A stretch of DNA of 64,000 bases from Myxococcales bacterium (GCA_020633625.1 JACKDJ010000006.1:62001-126000), one strand, 5' to 3'; positions 19,113 through 28,642 are shown, counted from the stretch's first letter. Notes: generated by a model from the sequence alone, not told the origin. Numbers and translations are program-made.

Positions 19113-20192
19113 GTGGCGCGCCTCGACAGTTTCCTGCAGCTCGTCACCGAGCAGGGCGCGTCGGACCTCCACTTCTGCGCCGGCGCGGTCCCGACGATCC
19201 GCCACGACGGCCAGCTCGTCCAGCTCCCGTTCCGCAAGCTCACCGAGCAGGAGACGAAGCGGTTCCTGCTCGAGATCCTCACCGACGGCCAGCGCGAACG
19301 GTTCAACTCGAAGCAGGACCTCGACTTCGTCTACTCCCTCGACGGGGTCGGTCGCTTCCGCGCCAACTACTTCCGACAGGCCCGCGGCGTCGGCGCCGTG
19401 TTCCGCATCATCCCCAACTCCATCCCGACGCTAGACCAGCTCGCGATGCCGTCGGCGATCCGGCAGCTCTGTGACTGGAAGAACGGTCTGGTGCTCGTCT
19501 CCGGTCCGACGGGCGCCGGAAAGACGACGACGCTCGCCGCAATGGTGCACGAGATCGCGACGAAGACGTCGCGGCACATCATTACGATCGAGGACCCGAT
19601 CGAGTTCATCCACCCGACCGCGCGGAGCGTCATCACGCAGCGGCAGGTCGGAGTCCACGTGGACACGTTCGCCGGCGCGCTCCGCTCCGCCCTCCGCGAG
19701 AGCCCCGACGTCGTCGTCGTCGGCGAGATGCGCGACCTCGAGACCATGAGCCTCGCGCTGTCGGCTGCAGAGACCGGTGTGCTCGTCTTCGGGACGCTCC
19801 ACACGAACAGCGCGGCCTCGGGCATCAACCGCATCGTCGACGCGGCCGAGGAGGAGTCGCGGGAGCAGGTCCGCTCCATCCTGTCCGTGCTCCTGCGCGG
19901 GATCGTCGCTCAGCACCTCGTCCGCCGGTCTACCGGCGAGGGCCGCATCGCCGCCGTAGAGGTCCTGGTTCAGAACTTCGCCGTCTCGAACCTCATCCGC
20001 GAGAACAAGATCCACCAGATCGACGGCCTCCTCCAATCGACCGAGTCCGCCGGCACCGGTATGATGAGCCTCGACAACTGCCTCCTGCGCTACCTCAAGA
20101 AGGGAGAGATCCTCCTCGAAGACGCGCTCGCGATCGCCACCGACCCCGAGTACGTGCGCGAGGCCGCGTCCAAGATGCCCGAGGACTGGTAG
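19113..20192 (+). CDS. pilT: type IV pilus retraction-type ATPase PilT
   Basis: 359 residues from a GTG 2 bp after the HEAT-PilT stop. It shows the PilT N-domain (GASDLHFCAGAVPTIRHDG), Walker A SGPTGAGKTTT with Lys137, the Asp box HIITIEDPIEF, Walker B VVVVGEMRDLETM, the His box GTLHTNSA, and SNLIRENK near the C-terminus in place of AIRNLIRE. Length and order match hexameric PilT/PilU motors that depolymerise pili. The Glu-Asn and Ser changes in the C-terminal motif also occur in PilU-type paralogues, so primary retraction is not certain. No other pil genes are in the window. Confidence 0.9.
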   Translation: MARLDSFLQLVTEQGASDLHFCAGAVPTIRHDGQLVQLPFRKLTEQETKRFLLEILTDGQRERFNSKQDLDFVYSLDGVGRFRANYFRQARGVGAVFRIIPNSIPTLDQLAMPSAIRQLCDWKNGLVLVSGPTGAGKTTTLAAMVHEIATKTSRHIITIEDPIEFIHPTARSVITQRQVGVHVDTFAGALRSALRESPDVVVVGEMRDLETMSLALSAAETGVLVFGTLHTNSAASGINRIVDAAEEESREQVRSILSVLLRGIVAQHLVRRSTGEGRIAAVEVLVQNFAVSNLIRENKIHQIDGLLQSTESAGTGMMSLDNCLLRYLKKGEILLEDALAIATDPEYVREAASKMPEDW

Positions 20193-20194
20193 AG

Positions 20195-22507
20195 ATGGAC
20201 CGCGACGAACAACAGCGCATCTACGCCAGAGCCAAGCAGCTCGAGACCAACGGACTCGCAGACCGCGCCATCGCCGCGTTCATGTCCGTCGGTGCCGTCG
20301 ACGACGCCGCGCGCGTCCTCGTCGCCGAGCGCCGCTACGCCGAAGCCGCGCGTATCCTCGTCCGGAACCTCGGCCTCGCCGCCGGCAGCAATCTCTCCGA
20401 GAAGGAGATCGCCGAGCTTCCGGCGCCCGCCAAGAAGCGAGCACTCCGAGCCGCCATCTGCTTCGCCCGCGCAGGCGAGAGGGATCTCGCCGTGCGCCTC
20501 TTCGTCGGGCTCGGCGAGCTCGACCGCGCCGTCGAGATGCTCAAGCAGATGGGCGACCCCGTCGGCGCCGCCCGCCTCGAGGCCGAGTACACGCGGCGCG
20601 GGAAGTTCGTCGTCGAAGACGAGCTCAAGCCGGTCGCGGTCGCCGCCGCCGCCGTCACCCTCGAAGCAGCCCAGGCCCTCGAAGCGCAAGGCAAGCACGA
20701 GCTCGCGATGGAGGCATACACACGCCTCAAGCAGCTCGGTCACGCCGCGCGGATGGCACGGATGCTCGGACGCCCCAAGGCCGCCGCCGAGCTGTTCCGC
20801 GACGGCGGCATGCCGTTCGAAGCGGCGCTCTGCTTCCTCGAGCTCCAAGAGACCGGCGAGGCGATCGACAACTTCTCGCGTGTCGCCCGAGACGACCCTC
20901 GGTACCGCGAGGCCGCCGTCCAGGCGATCACCCTCGCCGCCTCCATCGGATTCCTCGACTTCAGGCTCGAGAACTTCCTCTCGCGCTTCATGGGAGAGAG
21001 CCCGCGCTCCGAGCGCGAAGCCAACGCCATGTATGCGATGGCCGAACTCTATCTTCGTCACGACTTCCCCGGGAACGCCCGCGAGGCGTTCAAGCGGATC
21101 CTCGCGATCGACCCGAACTTCCGCGACGTCCAGCGGCGCCTCGCCGTCCTCGACGCCGAAGAGCAGGGCTCGGCGATGGTCTACGCGAAGATCCTGAAGC
21201 AGGACCTCGACTTCGCCGGCGACGACCCCGGCCGCCGCCGCGCGAAGCCCGCACCGCAGGCGAACGACCTCCCCGATCTCCCGGACCTGCCCGACCTGCC
21301 CAGCCTCCCCAGCCTCCCCGCGCCGGCCGGTGGAGCGCCGCGGCCGCGAGCTCGCCGCGCCGAGCCGGCCGAAACGATGAGCACGGCTGCCCCGACGACG
21401 TTCGTCCAGGGACCCGGGAGTCAGGTCACGCAGTACGGCGCGAACGTCGACCCGGCCCTCTCCGACACGGCCGCGACGGCGATCGTCGACCCCGCCGCCG
21501 TCGCGGTGCGTCGCTCCGAGCCGAGCCCCCGCGTCAAGCCCGCGCAGCAGACCGGTGAGGCCGAAGTCACGGCGCGTCCGATCCGCGACAGCGACATCTT
21601 CGCCAAGCACCACACCGACTCGATCGAGGAGAACGCACCGCCCGCGCCCAGCTCGCGGGTCTCGATCATCCCTCCCGCCGACTTCGACGGGTTCAAGCCG
21701 GGCGTCGTCATCGACGACCGCTACCGGTTCGAGCAGAAGGTCGGCGAGGGCGGCATGGCCGTCGTCTACAAGGCGTGGGACCTCGAGCTCGAGGAACACG
21801 TCGCGCTCAAGATCTTCACGCGCGAGATCTCCGACGAGAGCGCGGTCGCGCGGTTCAAGCAGGAGCTCAGCCTCTCGCGTCGCCTGAGCCATCCGAACAT
21901 CATCCGGCTCTACGATATCGGCTCGTGGTACGGGTTCCGCTACATCACGATGGAGCTGCTCGTCGGCCGCGACCTGAACCACTTCATGGACCGCCCCTGC
22001 GACATCGACACCGGCGTCCGCTGGCTCATCCAGGCCGCCGAAGGCCTCCAGGCCGCGCACGACAAGGGCGTCATCCACCGCGACATCAAGCCGCACAACA
22101 TCTTCGTCTGCGACGACGGGACCGTGAAGGTCATGGACTTCGGCATCGCGAAGCGGCAGTCCGCGCCGGGCATGACCGTCGGAAACATGATCGCTGGGAC
22201 GCCCGACTACATGTCGCCCGAGCAGATCGCCGGCTTCTCGAGCGTCACGCACTCGACCGACGTCTATGCGTTGGGCGTCGTCGCATTCCAGATGTTCACG
22301 GCGACGCTGCCGTTCACGCACGAAGAGCTGCTGCCGCTGCTGATGATGCACATCAACGACGCTCCCCCGTCGCCGCGGAGTCGTCGGGCCGAGCTCCCCG
22401 TCGAGCTCGACCGGATCATCCTGCGGCTGCTCGCGAAGAGGCCCGAGGAGCGCTTCTCGAGCTGCTCTGCGCTTGCCGACGCACTCAAGAACTTCGCGAG
22501 CCGATAG
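20195..22507 (+). CDS. Ser/Thr protein kinase with N-terminal TPR-like region
   Basis: 770 residues, starting 2 bp after pilT. Residues 1-340 are helical TPR-like repeats (LETNGLADRAIAAFMSVG, FEAALCFLELQETGEAIDNF). A Pro-rich linker (about 360-390) contains LPDLPDLPDLPSLPSLP. The Hanks-type kinase domain spans about 505-765: glycine loop GEGGMAVVY, catalytic Lys539 (ALKIF), Asp630 in HRDIKPHN, Asp648 in DFG, and activation segment GTPDYMSPE. It lacks a transmembrane segment, so it is cytoplasmic. Cotranscription with two PilT motors suggests it phosphorylates or controls the pilus or gliding machinery, with the TPR part docking the partner; this is inference from operon context. Confidence 0.92.
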   Translation: MDRDEQQRIYARAKQLETNGLADRAIAAFMSVGAVDDAARVLVAERRYAEAARILVRNLGLAAGSNLSEKEIAELPAPAKKRALRAAICFARAGERDLAVRLFVGLGELDRAVEMLKQMGDPVGAARLEAEYTRRGKFVVEDELKPVAVAAAAVTLEAAQALEAQGKHELAMEAYTRLKQLGHAARMARMLGRPKAAAELFRDGGMPFEAALCFLELQETGEAIDNFSRVARDDPRYREAAVQAITLAASIGFLDFRLENFLSRFMGESPRSEREANAMYAMAELYLRHDFPGNAREAFKRILAIDPNFRDVQRRLAVLDAEEQGSAMVYAKILKQDLDFAGDDPGRRRAKPAPQANDLPDLPDLPDLPSLPSLPAPAGGAPRPRARRAEPAETMSTAAPTTFVQGPGSQVTQYGANVDPALSDTAATAIVDPAAVAVRRSEPSPRVKPAQQTGEAEVTARPIRDSDIFAKHHTDSIEENAPPAPSSRVSIIPPADFDGFKPGVVIDDRYRFEQKVGEGGMAVVYKAWDLELEEHVALKIFTREISDESAVARFKQELSLSRRLSHPNIIRLYDIGSWYGFRYITMELLVGRDLNHFMDRPCDIDTGVRWLIQAAEGLQAAHDKGVIHRDIKPHNIFVCDDGTVKVMDFGIAKRQSAPGMTVGNMIAGTPDYMSPEQIAGFSSVTHSTDVYALGVVAFQMFTATLPFTHEELLPLLMMHINDAPPSPRSRRAELPVELDRIILRLLAKRPEERFSSCSALADALKNFASR

Positions 22508-22546
22508 GCGCGATCGAGCTGCGCGGTGACTCGCGGTGGATGAAGC

Positions 22547-22861
22547 TCAGTCGAGCTCCCCCGACTTCGCACGCCCGATCCACTCCTGGATCTGCCCCTC
22601 GATCACGCCCATCGCCTTCCCGCGGAGCGGGCGGAACAGCAGCGGAACTTCGAGCTCCAGCTCGATCTCGGCCGGCCGAACGACCACCGAACCCGCGAGT
22701 CGCACTCCCTTCGCGCCGAACGAGACCTCTGCCCGGTCGTTCGTCACCCACGATGCCTCGGGAGAGAAGTCCGAGAACCGCTCGCGGTAGCCGGCGAACG
22801 CGCGCTCCGTCGCGCGCTTGGCGAGGTCGAAGCCGAGGTCGTGCGAAATCGTGTGCTTCAT
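22547..22861 (-). CDS. polyhydroxyalkanoic-acid-system family protein (small)
   Basis: 104 residues. The N-terminal pattern MKHTISHDLGFDLAKRATERAF followed by FSPEASWV and VSFGAKGVRLAGSVVVRP matches the small family annotated as polyhydroxyalkanoic acid system protein, found near PHA-granule genes. The C-terminus is amphipathic (GVIEGQIQEWIGRAK). No PHA synthase or phasin is nearby, so the storage-granule link is only by family name. It is convergent with the kinase gene (39 bp gap) and divergent from the RND exporter. Confidence 0.75.
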   Translation of the reverse strand: MKHTISHDLGFDLAKRATERAFAGYRERFSDFSPEASWVTNDRAEVSFGAKGVRLAGSVVVRPAEIELELEVPLLFRPLRGKAMGVIEGQIQEWIGRAKSGELD

Positions 22862-22957
22862 GGCAGCCTGTCGTCCGGGTTGCGCGGCGGCGCGGAACGG
22901 CCAATGGTGCAACAGCCGCCGCAGTCTGTCGAGGCTGCGGACACCGCCGGTCGCCGA

Positions 22958-25519
22958 ATGAACCCCATCGAACGCTCGCTCCTCGCCTACGCGCGACTCT
23001 CGAACCGGTCGCCATGGGCGCTCCTCGCGCTCTACGCCGTCGTCACGGCGCTCTCGCTCGCCGCGGCGTCGCGAATCCACGTCGAGACTGGCCTCGAGGC
23101 CCTCCTCCCCGACGACGCGCCTTCTGTGGTTGCGCTCCACGAGGCTCGCGCCCGACGCGGAAGCCAGGAGCAGTTCGTCATCGCCGTCGAGTCGCCCGAC
23201 CCCCTCGCCACCGTCCGGTTCGTCGACGCCCTCGCGGCGCAGCTCCAGGACTGGGAAGAGGTCGAGTACGTCGACATCGTCCGCGACCAGACGTTCTTCC
23301 GCGACCACATCCTGCTCTACCTCCCCGTCGAGGACCTTCGCACCATCGACCGCAACCTGCGCCGCATCATTCGGCAGCGACTCGGACGCGACAACCCGCT
23401 CTTCGAAGACCTCGAGACAGACCCCGGCGAGGCCGACTTCGAGTGGCGCGACTGGCGCCTGTGGATCAGCCCGTACACCCTCGTCGAGCTCGGCATCGAA
23501 GAAGACGCCGTCGGCACGATCTTCCCGTTCCTGACCGAGGGCTCCGGCGACGCCGCCGAGGTCGCGCCCGATGGATCCGGCGCGGCCGAGATGACCCCCG
23601 AGGAGGCCGAGGAGGCGCGGATCCGCGCGGCGCGCTGGGCCCTGCCCGACCAGTACCGCGACTACCGCATCGCGCCGCACGGCCGGGTCGCCGTCTACGC
23701 GGCGAGGCTTGCCGGACGGTCCACCGACATCGACTACGCGCGTAGGGCGTACGAGCGTGCGCAGCAGGCGATCGCCGCCGCAGACCCGGCCTCGTTCCAC
23801 CCGGAGCTCCGCGCCCAGGTCGTGGGCGCCTACCGCAGCTTCCTCGAGGTCCAGGCCGTCACGCACGACGCGACGCGGGCGACGCAGATCGCGCTCGTCA
23901 TGGTGGTCGGCTTGCTCGTCGCGTTCTTTCGAAACCTGCGCTCGCTCTACATCGTTATGACGCCGCTGCTCGCGGGGATCGCCTGGACCGGCGGGCTGCT
24001 GCAGCTCGTCTACGGCCACCTCAACACGCTGACCGTCTTCGTCTTCTCGATGCTGGTCGGCATGGGGATCGACTTCGCGATCCACATCTACCGACGCATG
24101 CTCGAGGAGCGCGGCGCCGGCGCGAGCTGGGAAGACGCCGCGTTTGCCGCGATTGCGCGAACCGGGCGCGCCCTCGTCACGGCGACGGTCACGACCGTCG
24201 GGTCGCTGCTCATGCTCGTCTTCGCCCACTTCGACGGCTTCCGGGAGTTCGGCGTCGCGTGCGGGCTCGGGGTGGCCGTCTGCCTGATCAGCTCGATGGC
24301 GATCATCCCGCCGCTGGTGGCCGCTTCCGAGCGGGTGTGGCCGACGCCGCCGCGACCCGTCGCCGGGGCGAGCGTGGCGACCGAGCGGCGGTGGGTGCTG
24401 ACGCTGTGCCGCGCCGGCGCCGCCGTGCTGGTCGTGACCGCGATCGCCGGCGCCTTCGTCGCGCCGCGGGTCCAGTTCGAGTACGACTTCAGCAACCTCG
24501 AGGCGCCGCGAGACCCGAACCGAATCAAGTACGGCTCCGCGCTCGGTCGCGCGCGGAGCTCCGCGCCTGCCATCATCCTCGGCGACAGCGAACAGCAGCT
24601 CCGCGAGGTCCACGCAATGCTGCGCGAGCGCCTGCGCGCAGACGATCCGCTGCTGACCGCGTTCACGACGATCGCGACCGCGATCCCCGGCGATCAGGAC
24701 GCGCGCATGGATGTCATCGAGCACATCTACGACGCACTCGACCGCCGCGCCGTCCAGAACATCGACGGCGACGAGGGCGCCGTGATCCACCAGCTCACCG
24801 ACCTCACAGAGGTGGAGCCCTTCGGCGTCGAAGACCTCCCGCAGTGGTCCGTCGAGCTCATTCGCGAGCGTGACGGAAGCCTCGGGAGCCTGGGGCTCCT
24901 CTACGGCAACTACAACGACTCCGACGCGCGAGACGTCGCGCGGTTCCAGGAGGAGTACAGCACGATCGAGGTACCGTCCGGCACCGCCCGCGTCTCCAGC
25001 AACGGCTTCATCCTCTCCGACGTCGTGCGCTACGTCATCGCCGACGGTGAGCGGCTCGCCGTCTTCGTAACGCTCGGGCTCGTGCTGGTCTTGCTGCTCG
25101 ACCTGCGTGACCTGCGCGCCGTCGCGGTATGCCTGTCGACGCTCGTCGTCGCACTCGGCCTGACCATCGGCGCGATGGTCGTCTTCGACGTCAAGGTCGG
25201 GCTCTACAACATCATCGTCCTCCCAACGGTACTCGGTGTCGGGATCGACGGGTCGATCCACCTGTACCATCGCTATCTCGAAGAGGGCCGCGCATCGACG
25301 ACGAGGGTGCTCGCGACCACGGGAGCCGCCGTAGCGGCCTCGTCGCTGACGACCGTGGCGGGCTTCGCGGGACTCCTCCTCATCGAGCACCGCGGCGTAA
25401 TCACGATCGGCGCCCTCGCGACCGTCGGCATCTTCGCCGCGATGCTCGCCGCGCTCGTCGTGGTCCCGGCGCTAGTCGGCAAGCCCTCCACCGAAGACCC
25501 CACCGGAGCGTCGCGATGA
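22958..25519 (+). CDS. RND/MMPL-superfamily exporter (HpnN-like)
   Basis: 853 residues using the ATG at 22958; an earlier ATG at 22904 is possible. Two similar halves each begin with a transmembrane helix (LLALYAVVTALSLAAAS; VLVVTAIAGAFVAP), a large extracytoplasmic loop, and a five-helix block. The conserved SSD/MMPL motif GMGIDFAIHIYRR recurs as GVGIDGSIHLYHR in the second half. Family members move lipids or hopanoids across the inner membrane using the proton gradient. Its stop overlaps the start of the acyl-CoA dehydrogenase gene (ATGA), suggesting lipid substrates. The specific cargo cannot be read from sequence. Confidence 0.85.
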   Translation: MNPIERSLLAYARLSNRSPWALLALYAVVTALSLAAASRIHVETGLEALLPDDAPSVVALHEARARRGSQEQFVIAVESPDPLATVRFVDALAAQLQDWEEVEYVDIVRDQTFFRDHILLYLPVEDLRTIDRNLRRIIRQRLGRDNPLFEDLETDPGEADFEWRDWRLWISPYTLVELGIEEDAVGTIFPFLTEGSGDAAEVAPDGSGAAEMTPEEAEEARIRAARWALPDQYRDYRIAPHGRVAVYAARLAGRSTDIDYARRAYERAQQAIAAADPASFHPELRAQVVGAYRSFLEVQAVTHDATRATQIALVMVVGLLVAFFRNLRSLYIVMTPLLAGIAWTGGLLQLVYGHLNTLTVFVFSMLVGMGIDFAIHIYRRMLEERGAGASWEDAAFAAIARTGRALVTATVTTVGSLLMLVFAHFDGFREFGVACGLGVAVCLISSMAIIPPLVAASERVWPTPPRPVAGASVATERRWVLTLCRAGAAVLVVTAIAGAFVAPRVQFEYDFSNLEAPRDPNRIKYGSALGRARSSAPAIILGDSEQQLREVHAMLRERLRADDPLLTAFTTIATAIPGDQDARMDVIEHIYDALDRRAVQNIDGDEGAVIHQLTDLTEVEPFGVEDLPQWSVELIRERDGSLGSLGLLYGNYNDSDARDVARFQEEYSTIEVPSGTARVSSNGFILSDVVRYVIADGERLAVFVTLGLVLVLLLDLRDLRAVAVCLSTLVVALGLTIGAMVVFDVKVGLYNIIVLPTVLGVGIDGSIHLYHRYLEEGRASTTRVLATTGAAVAASSLTTVAGFAGLLLIEHRGVITIGALATVGIFAAMLAALVVVPALVGKPSTEDPTGASR

Positions 25520-26748
25520 ACTTCGAGCCCTCCGCCCGCTCAGCCGCGCTCGTCGACCGCGCCAGAGCCTTCATCGCCGAACACATCGATCCCGTCGAGC
25601 CGGACTACTGGCGCCGCGTGGTCGCGTACCAGTCGCACGGTGACTGGCGGCAGTGGACGAACGACCCGCTGCTCGAGGACCTGAAGGCCCGGGCGCGCGA
25701 GGCCGGCCTGTGGAACCTCTTCTTGCCCGACGCCGAGCTCGGCGCCGGCCTGTCGACGCTCGAGTACGCGCCGATCGCCGAGCTGACGGGTAGGAGCCTG
25801 ATCGCCGCAGAGGTGTTCAACTGCTCCGCTCCGGACTCGGGGAACATGGAGGTGCTGTACCGCTACGGGAGCCCGGCGCAGAAGGAGCAGTGGCTGCGTC
25901 CGCTCCTCGACGGCGAGATCCGCTCGGTGTTCTGCATGACCGAGCCTGATGTCGCCTCGTCTGACGCCACCAACATGGAGGCGACCGCGCTCGTCGACGG
26001 TGACGAGCTCGTCTTGAACGGGCGCAAGTGGTGGAGCAGCGGGCTCGGCGACCCGCGCGCGAAGGTCGCCATCTTCATGGCGCGGACGCCGTCGACGGAG
26101 CGCGGCCGCCACGGCCAGCACAGCATGGTCCTCGTGCCGCTCGACACCCCCGGTGTCACCATCACACGGATGCTCCCCGTGCTTGGCACCTTCGACGCGC
26201 CGCACGGCCACGGAGAGGTCGCGTTCGACGGCGTGCGTGTGCCGCTCGACAACGTGATCGCCGGGCTCGGCCGCGGCTTCGAGATCGCGCAGGGGCGGCT
26301 CGGACCCGGTCGCATCCACCACTGCATGCGCTGCGTCGGGGCCGCGGAGCGAGCGCTGGAGCTGATGATCGACCGCGGCATGACGCGGACCGCCTTCGGG
26401 AAGCCGCTGCTCAACCTCGGTGGCAACCGCGAGCGCGTCGCCGACGCGCGCGTCGCGATCGACCAGGCGCGGCTGCTGACGTTGTTCGCGGCCTGGAAGA
26501 TGGACCAGGTCGGTGCGCTCGCGGCGCTGACCGAGATCTCGGCGATCAAGGTCGTCGCGCCGAACATGCTCCAGCGCGTCGTCGACGACGCGATCCAGAT
26601 CTTCGGCGGCGCCGGTCTGTCGAGCGACACCCCGCTCGCGGCGATGCTCATCGCCGCGCGCAGCCTCCGCCTCGCCGACGGCCCTGACGAGGTGCACAAG
26701 GGCATGATCGCGCGGCTGGAGCTGATGAAGCGGGGGTTCGCGAAGTGA
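25516..26748 (+). CDS. acyl-CoA dehydrogenase, ACAD10/11-like
   Basis: 410 residues from the ATG that overlaps the exporter stop. FAD-dependent ACAD motifs are present: GNMEVLYRYGSPAQKEQWL, VFCMTEPDVASSDATNM, LNGRKWWSSGLGDPR, RTAFGKPL and IFGGAGLSSDTPLA. Sequence blocks such as CMTEPDVASSDATN with WWSSGLGDPR resemble the ACAD10/11 branch, which acts on longer or hydroxylated acyl-CoAs. The following gene encodes the phosphotransferase-like protein that is fused to ACAD in animal ACAD10/11. Together they may dehydrate a phosphorylated 4-hydroxyacyl-CoA, by analogy. Confidence 0.9.
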   Translation: MNFEPSARSAALVDRARAFIAEHIDPVEPDYWRRVVAYQSHGDWRQWTNDPLLEDLKARAREAGLWNLFLPDAELGAGLSTLEYAPIAELTGRSLIAAEVFNCSAPDSGNMEVLYRYGSPAQKEQWLRPLLDGEIRSVFCMTEPDVASSDATNMEATALVDGDELVLNGRKWWSSGLGDPRAKVAIFMARTPSTERGRHGQHSMVLVPLDTPGVTITRMLPVLGTFDAPHGHGEVAFDGVRVPLDNVIAGLGRGFEIAQGRLGPGRIHHCMRCVGAAERALELMIDRGMTRTAFGKPLLNLGGNRERVADARVAIDQARLLTLFAAWKMDQVGALAALTEISAIKVVAPNMLQRVVDDAIQIFGGAGLSSDTPLAAMLIAARSLRLADGPDEVHKGMIARLELMKRGFAK

Positions 26749-27830
26749 GCGGCGCGCGCCCACCGCGACGCGGAGAGGAGCTCGACCTCGACAGAATCGG
26801 GCCGTGGCTCGAGGCCAACGTCGACGGCATCTGCGGTGTACCGACGGTGACCCAGTTCAGCGGGGGCGCCTCGAACTGGACGTACGCGCTCAGCTATCCG
26901 GACCGCGAGCTCGTGTTGCGGCGGCCGCCGCGTGGCACGAAGGCGAAGTCGGCGCATGACATGTCGCGCGAGTTCGAGGTCCAACGCGCGCTGCGCCCGG
27001 TCTACCCTTGGGTCCCCGAAGTGCTGGCGCTGTGCGCCGACCCGTCGGTCACAGACGCCGAGTTTTACGTCATGGAGCGCGTGCCGGGGCGCATTCTCCG
27101 AGCGCGGGTCTCGGAGAACGAGCGACCGACCCCCGCCCAATGCGCCGCGCTCTGCTCCGACCTGATCGACAAGCTCGTGGCGCTACACGCGGTCGACGTC
27201 GAGGCCGCCGGGCTCGACAAGCTCGGCCGCGGCCCCGGCTACTGCCGTCGCCAGGTCGAGGGATGGAGCGAGCGCTACGAGCGCGCCCTAACGTGGAACG
27301 TCCCGAGGGCGACGTACGTTCGCGACTATCTGGCGGCGAACGTGCCCGACGACGTGGGCGCGTGCGTCATCCACAACGACTTTCGGCTCGACAACGCCGT
27401 GCTCGATCCCGACGACGTGACGCGGGTCGTCGCGCTGCTCGACTGGGAGATGGCGACGGTCGGGGACCCGCTGATGGATCTCGGCGGGGGCCTCGCCTAC
27501 TGGGTGCAGCCCGACGACGACATCGTGATGCGGGCGCTCCGCCGTCAGCCGACACACCTGCCCGGGATGCTTCGTCGCGACCAGGTCGTCGCGACCTACC
27601 TGGAGCGCTCGGGCCGCTCCGTCGCCGACTTCACGTTCTACGAGGTCTTCGGTCTGTTCCGGCTCGCCGTGATCGCGCAGCAGATCTACTACCGCTATCA
27701 CCATCGCCAGACGCGGAACCCGGCCTTTCGCTGGTTCTGGGTGGTCGTGAACGCGCTGATCCTGCGCGGGTACTCACGGATTCGCCGCGCGCGCGGGCGG
27801 TTGCTTGACGCACCCCGCCCCCTTCCCTAG
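26745..27830 (+). CDS. phosphotransferase (APH/kinase-fold) family protein, ACAD-associated
   Basis: 361 residues from a GTG overlapping the ACAD stop (GTGA). The kinase-like fold is supported by the N-lobe FSGGASNWTYAL and LVLRRPPRG, the catalytic loop IHNDFRLDNAVLD (His210, Asp212, Asn217) and the metal-binding ALLDWEMATVGDPLMDLG (Asp233). It is not an antibiotic-resistance enzyme by context. In bacteria that degrade levulinate, a comparable kinase and ACAD convert 4-hydroxyacyl-CoA by phosphorylation and elimination. The same arrangement here supports a small hydroxy-acid catabolic module. Confidence 0.85.
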   Translation: MSGARPPRRGEELDLDRIGPWLEANVDGICGVPTVTQFSGGASNWTYALSYPDRELVLRRPPRGTKAKSAHDMSREFEVQRALRPVYPWVPEVLALCADPSVTDAEFYVMERVPGRILRARVSENERPTPAQCAALCSDLIDKLVALHAVDVEAAGLDKLGRGPGYCRRQVEGWSERYERALTWNVPRATYVRDYLAANVPDDVGACVIHNDFRLDNAVLDPDDVTRVVALLDWEMATVGDPLMDLGGGLAYWVQPDDDIVMRALRRQPTHLPGMLRRDQVVATYLERSGRSVADFTFYEVFGLFRLAVIAQQIYYRYHHRQTRNPAFRWFWVVVNALILRGYSRIRRARGRLLDAPRPLP

Positions 27831-27833
27831 GTT
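27805..27833 (+). promoter_or_regulatory. candidate sigma-70-type promoter for the HEAT protein gene
   Basis: TTGACG (27805-27810), 17 bp spacer, then TAGGTT (27828-27833), lying 32 bp before the ATG at 27866 and overlapping the end of the phosphotransferase gene. The -35 is strong, the -10 weak. Confidence 0.4.
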
Positions 27834-27865
27834 CCGGCCGCTTCGCACCCCGGCCACACGGTTCC

Positions 27866-28597
27866 ATGGGCCTGCTGGACTACTTCAAGAAGGACGCGGC
27901 AGACGACCGCAAGCGCGAGCGCGCGCGGGCGAAGCTGACGAACATGTACTACCAGCAGGCGGACCGGATGGCCGCCGCGGAGTCCGCGTACGAGCTCGCG
28001 AAGGCCGGTGATCCGGTCGCGGTGGAGGTCCTCCTCGCGCGCTTCGAGCACCTGTGCCCGTCGCAGACGGTCGACCGCGAAGAGAAGGAGCACGTCGTGA
28101 ACCTGCTCGTCTCTCTCGGCGACCGCGGTGTTCCCGTGATCGTCGACTACTGCACGAAGCTCCGAAAGCCGGTGTACTGGCCGTTCCGGGTGCTCGAGCG
28201 GCTGTGGCCGGCAGAGAAAGTGGAGTCGCTGCTCGCAGAGATTCTGGAGGGCACGGACAACGAGTACTGGCGAGACCCGGAGAAGAAGATCGGCCTGATG
28301 CAGATGGCGATCGAGGTCTCAACGGAGCGAGTGACCGCCGCGCTGGTCCCGTTCGTCGAAGACCAGCTCGAGGAGGTGCGGTTCCGCGCGGTGGACGCGC
28401 TGGTCCAGCGCCGCGCGGACATCGCCGCGGCGCTGCTGCCGCGGCTCGCCGCCGACGAGGAGAGCGGGCGCATCGTGGCGCTGATCGCGAAGCGGTTCGC
28501 TGACGCCGGCTGGGGGCTCGGCGACGCGGCCTCGGCGGTCTCGGCTCGGCTCCCGCGCGGCTTCGCGGTCGTCGACGGCAAGGTGGTCGCGCGCTGA
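27866..28597 (+). CDS. HEAT-repeat domain protein, function unknown
   Basis: 243 residues. The N-terminus is amphipathic and basic (MGLLDYFKKDAADDRKRERA), then helical HEAT-like repeats (EVLLARFEHLC, VNLLVSLGDRGVPVIVDYC, ALVPFVEDQLEEVRFRAVDAL). Such repeats bind proteins; no catalytic motif is seen. It lacks a signal peptide. It lies alone before the tRNA-Leu gene. Related repeats occur in the HEAT-PilT fusion of this window, but the two share no obvious extended similarity. Confidence 0.7.
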   Translation: MGLLDYFKKDAADDRKRERARAKLTNMYYQQADRMAAAESAYELAKAGDPVAVEVLLARFEHLCPSQTVDREEKEHVVNLLVSLGDRGVPVIVDYCTKLRKPVYWPFRVLERLWPAEKVESLLAEILEGTDNEYWRDPEKKIGLMQMAIEVSTERVTAALVPFVEDQLEEVRFRAVDALVQRRADIAAALLPRLAADEESGRIVALIAKRFADAGWGLGDAASAVSARLPRGFAVVDGKVVAR

Positions 28598-28642
28598 CTC
28601 TCTGACTGTTCGCGCGGCCGCTCCGGCTGCCGCGCGATTCGC

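Noticed and set aside
26745..27830. APH-like protein as aminoglycoside resistance
   Set aside because: Context and overlap with the ACAD gene point to metabolism.
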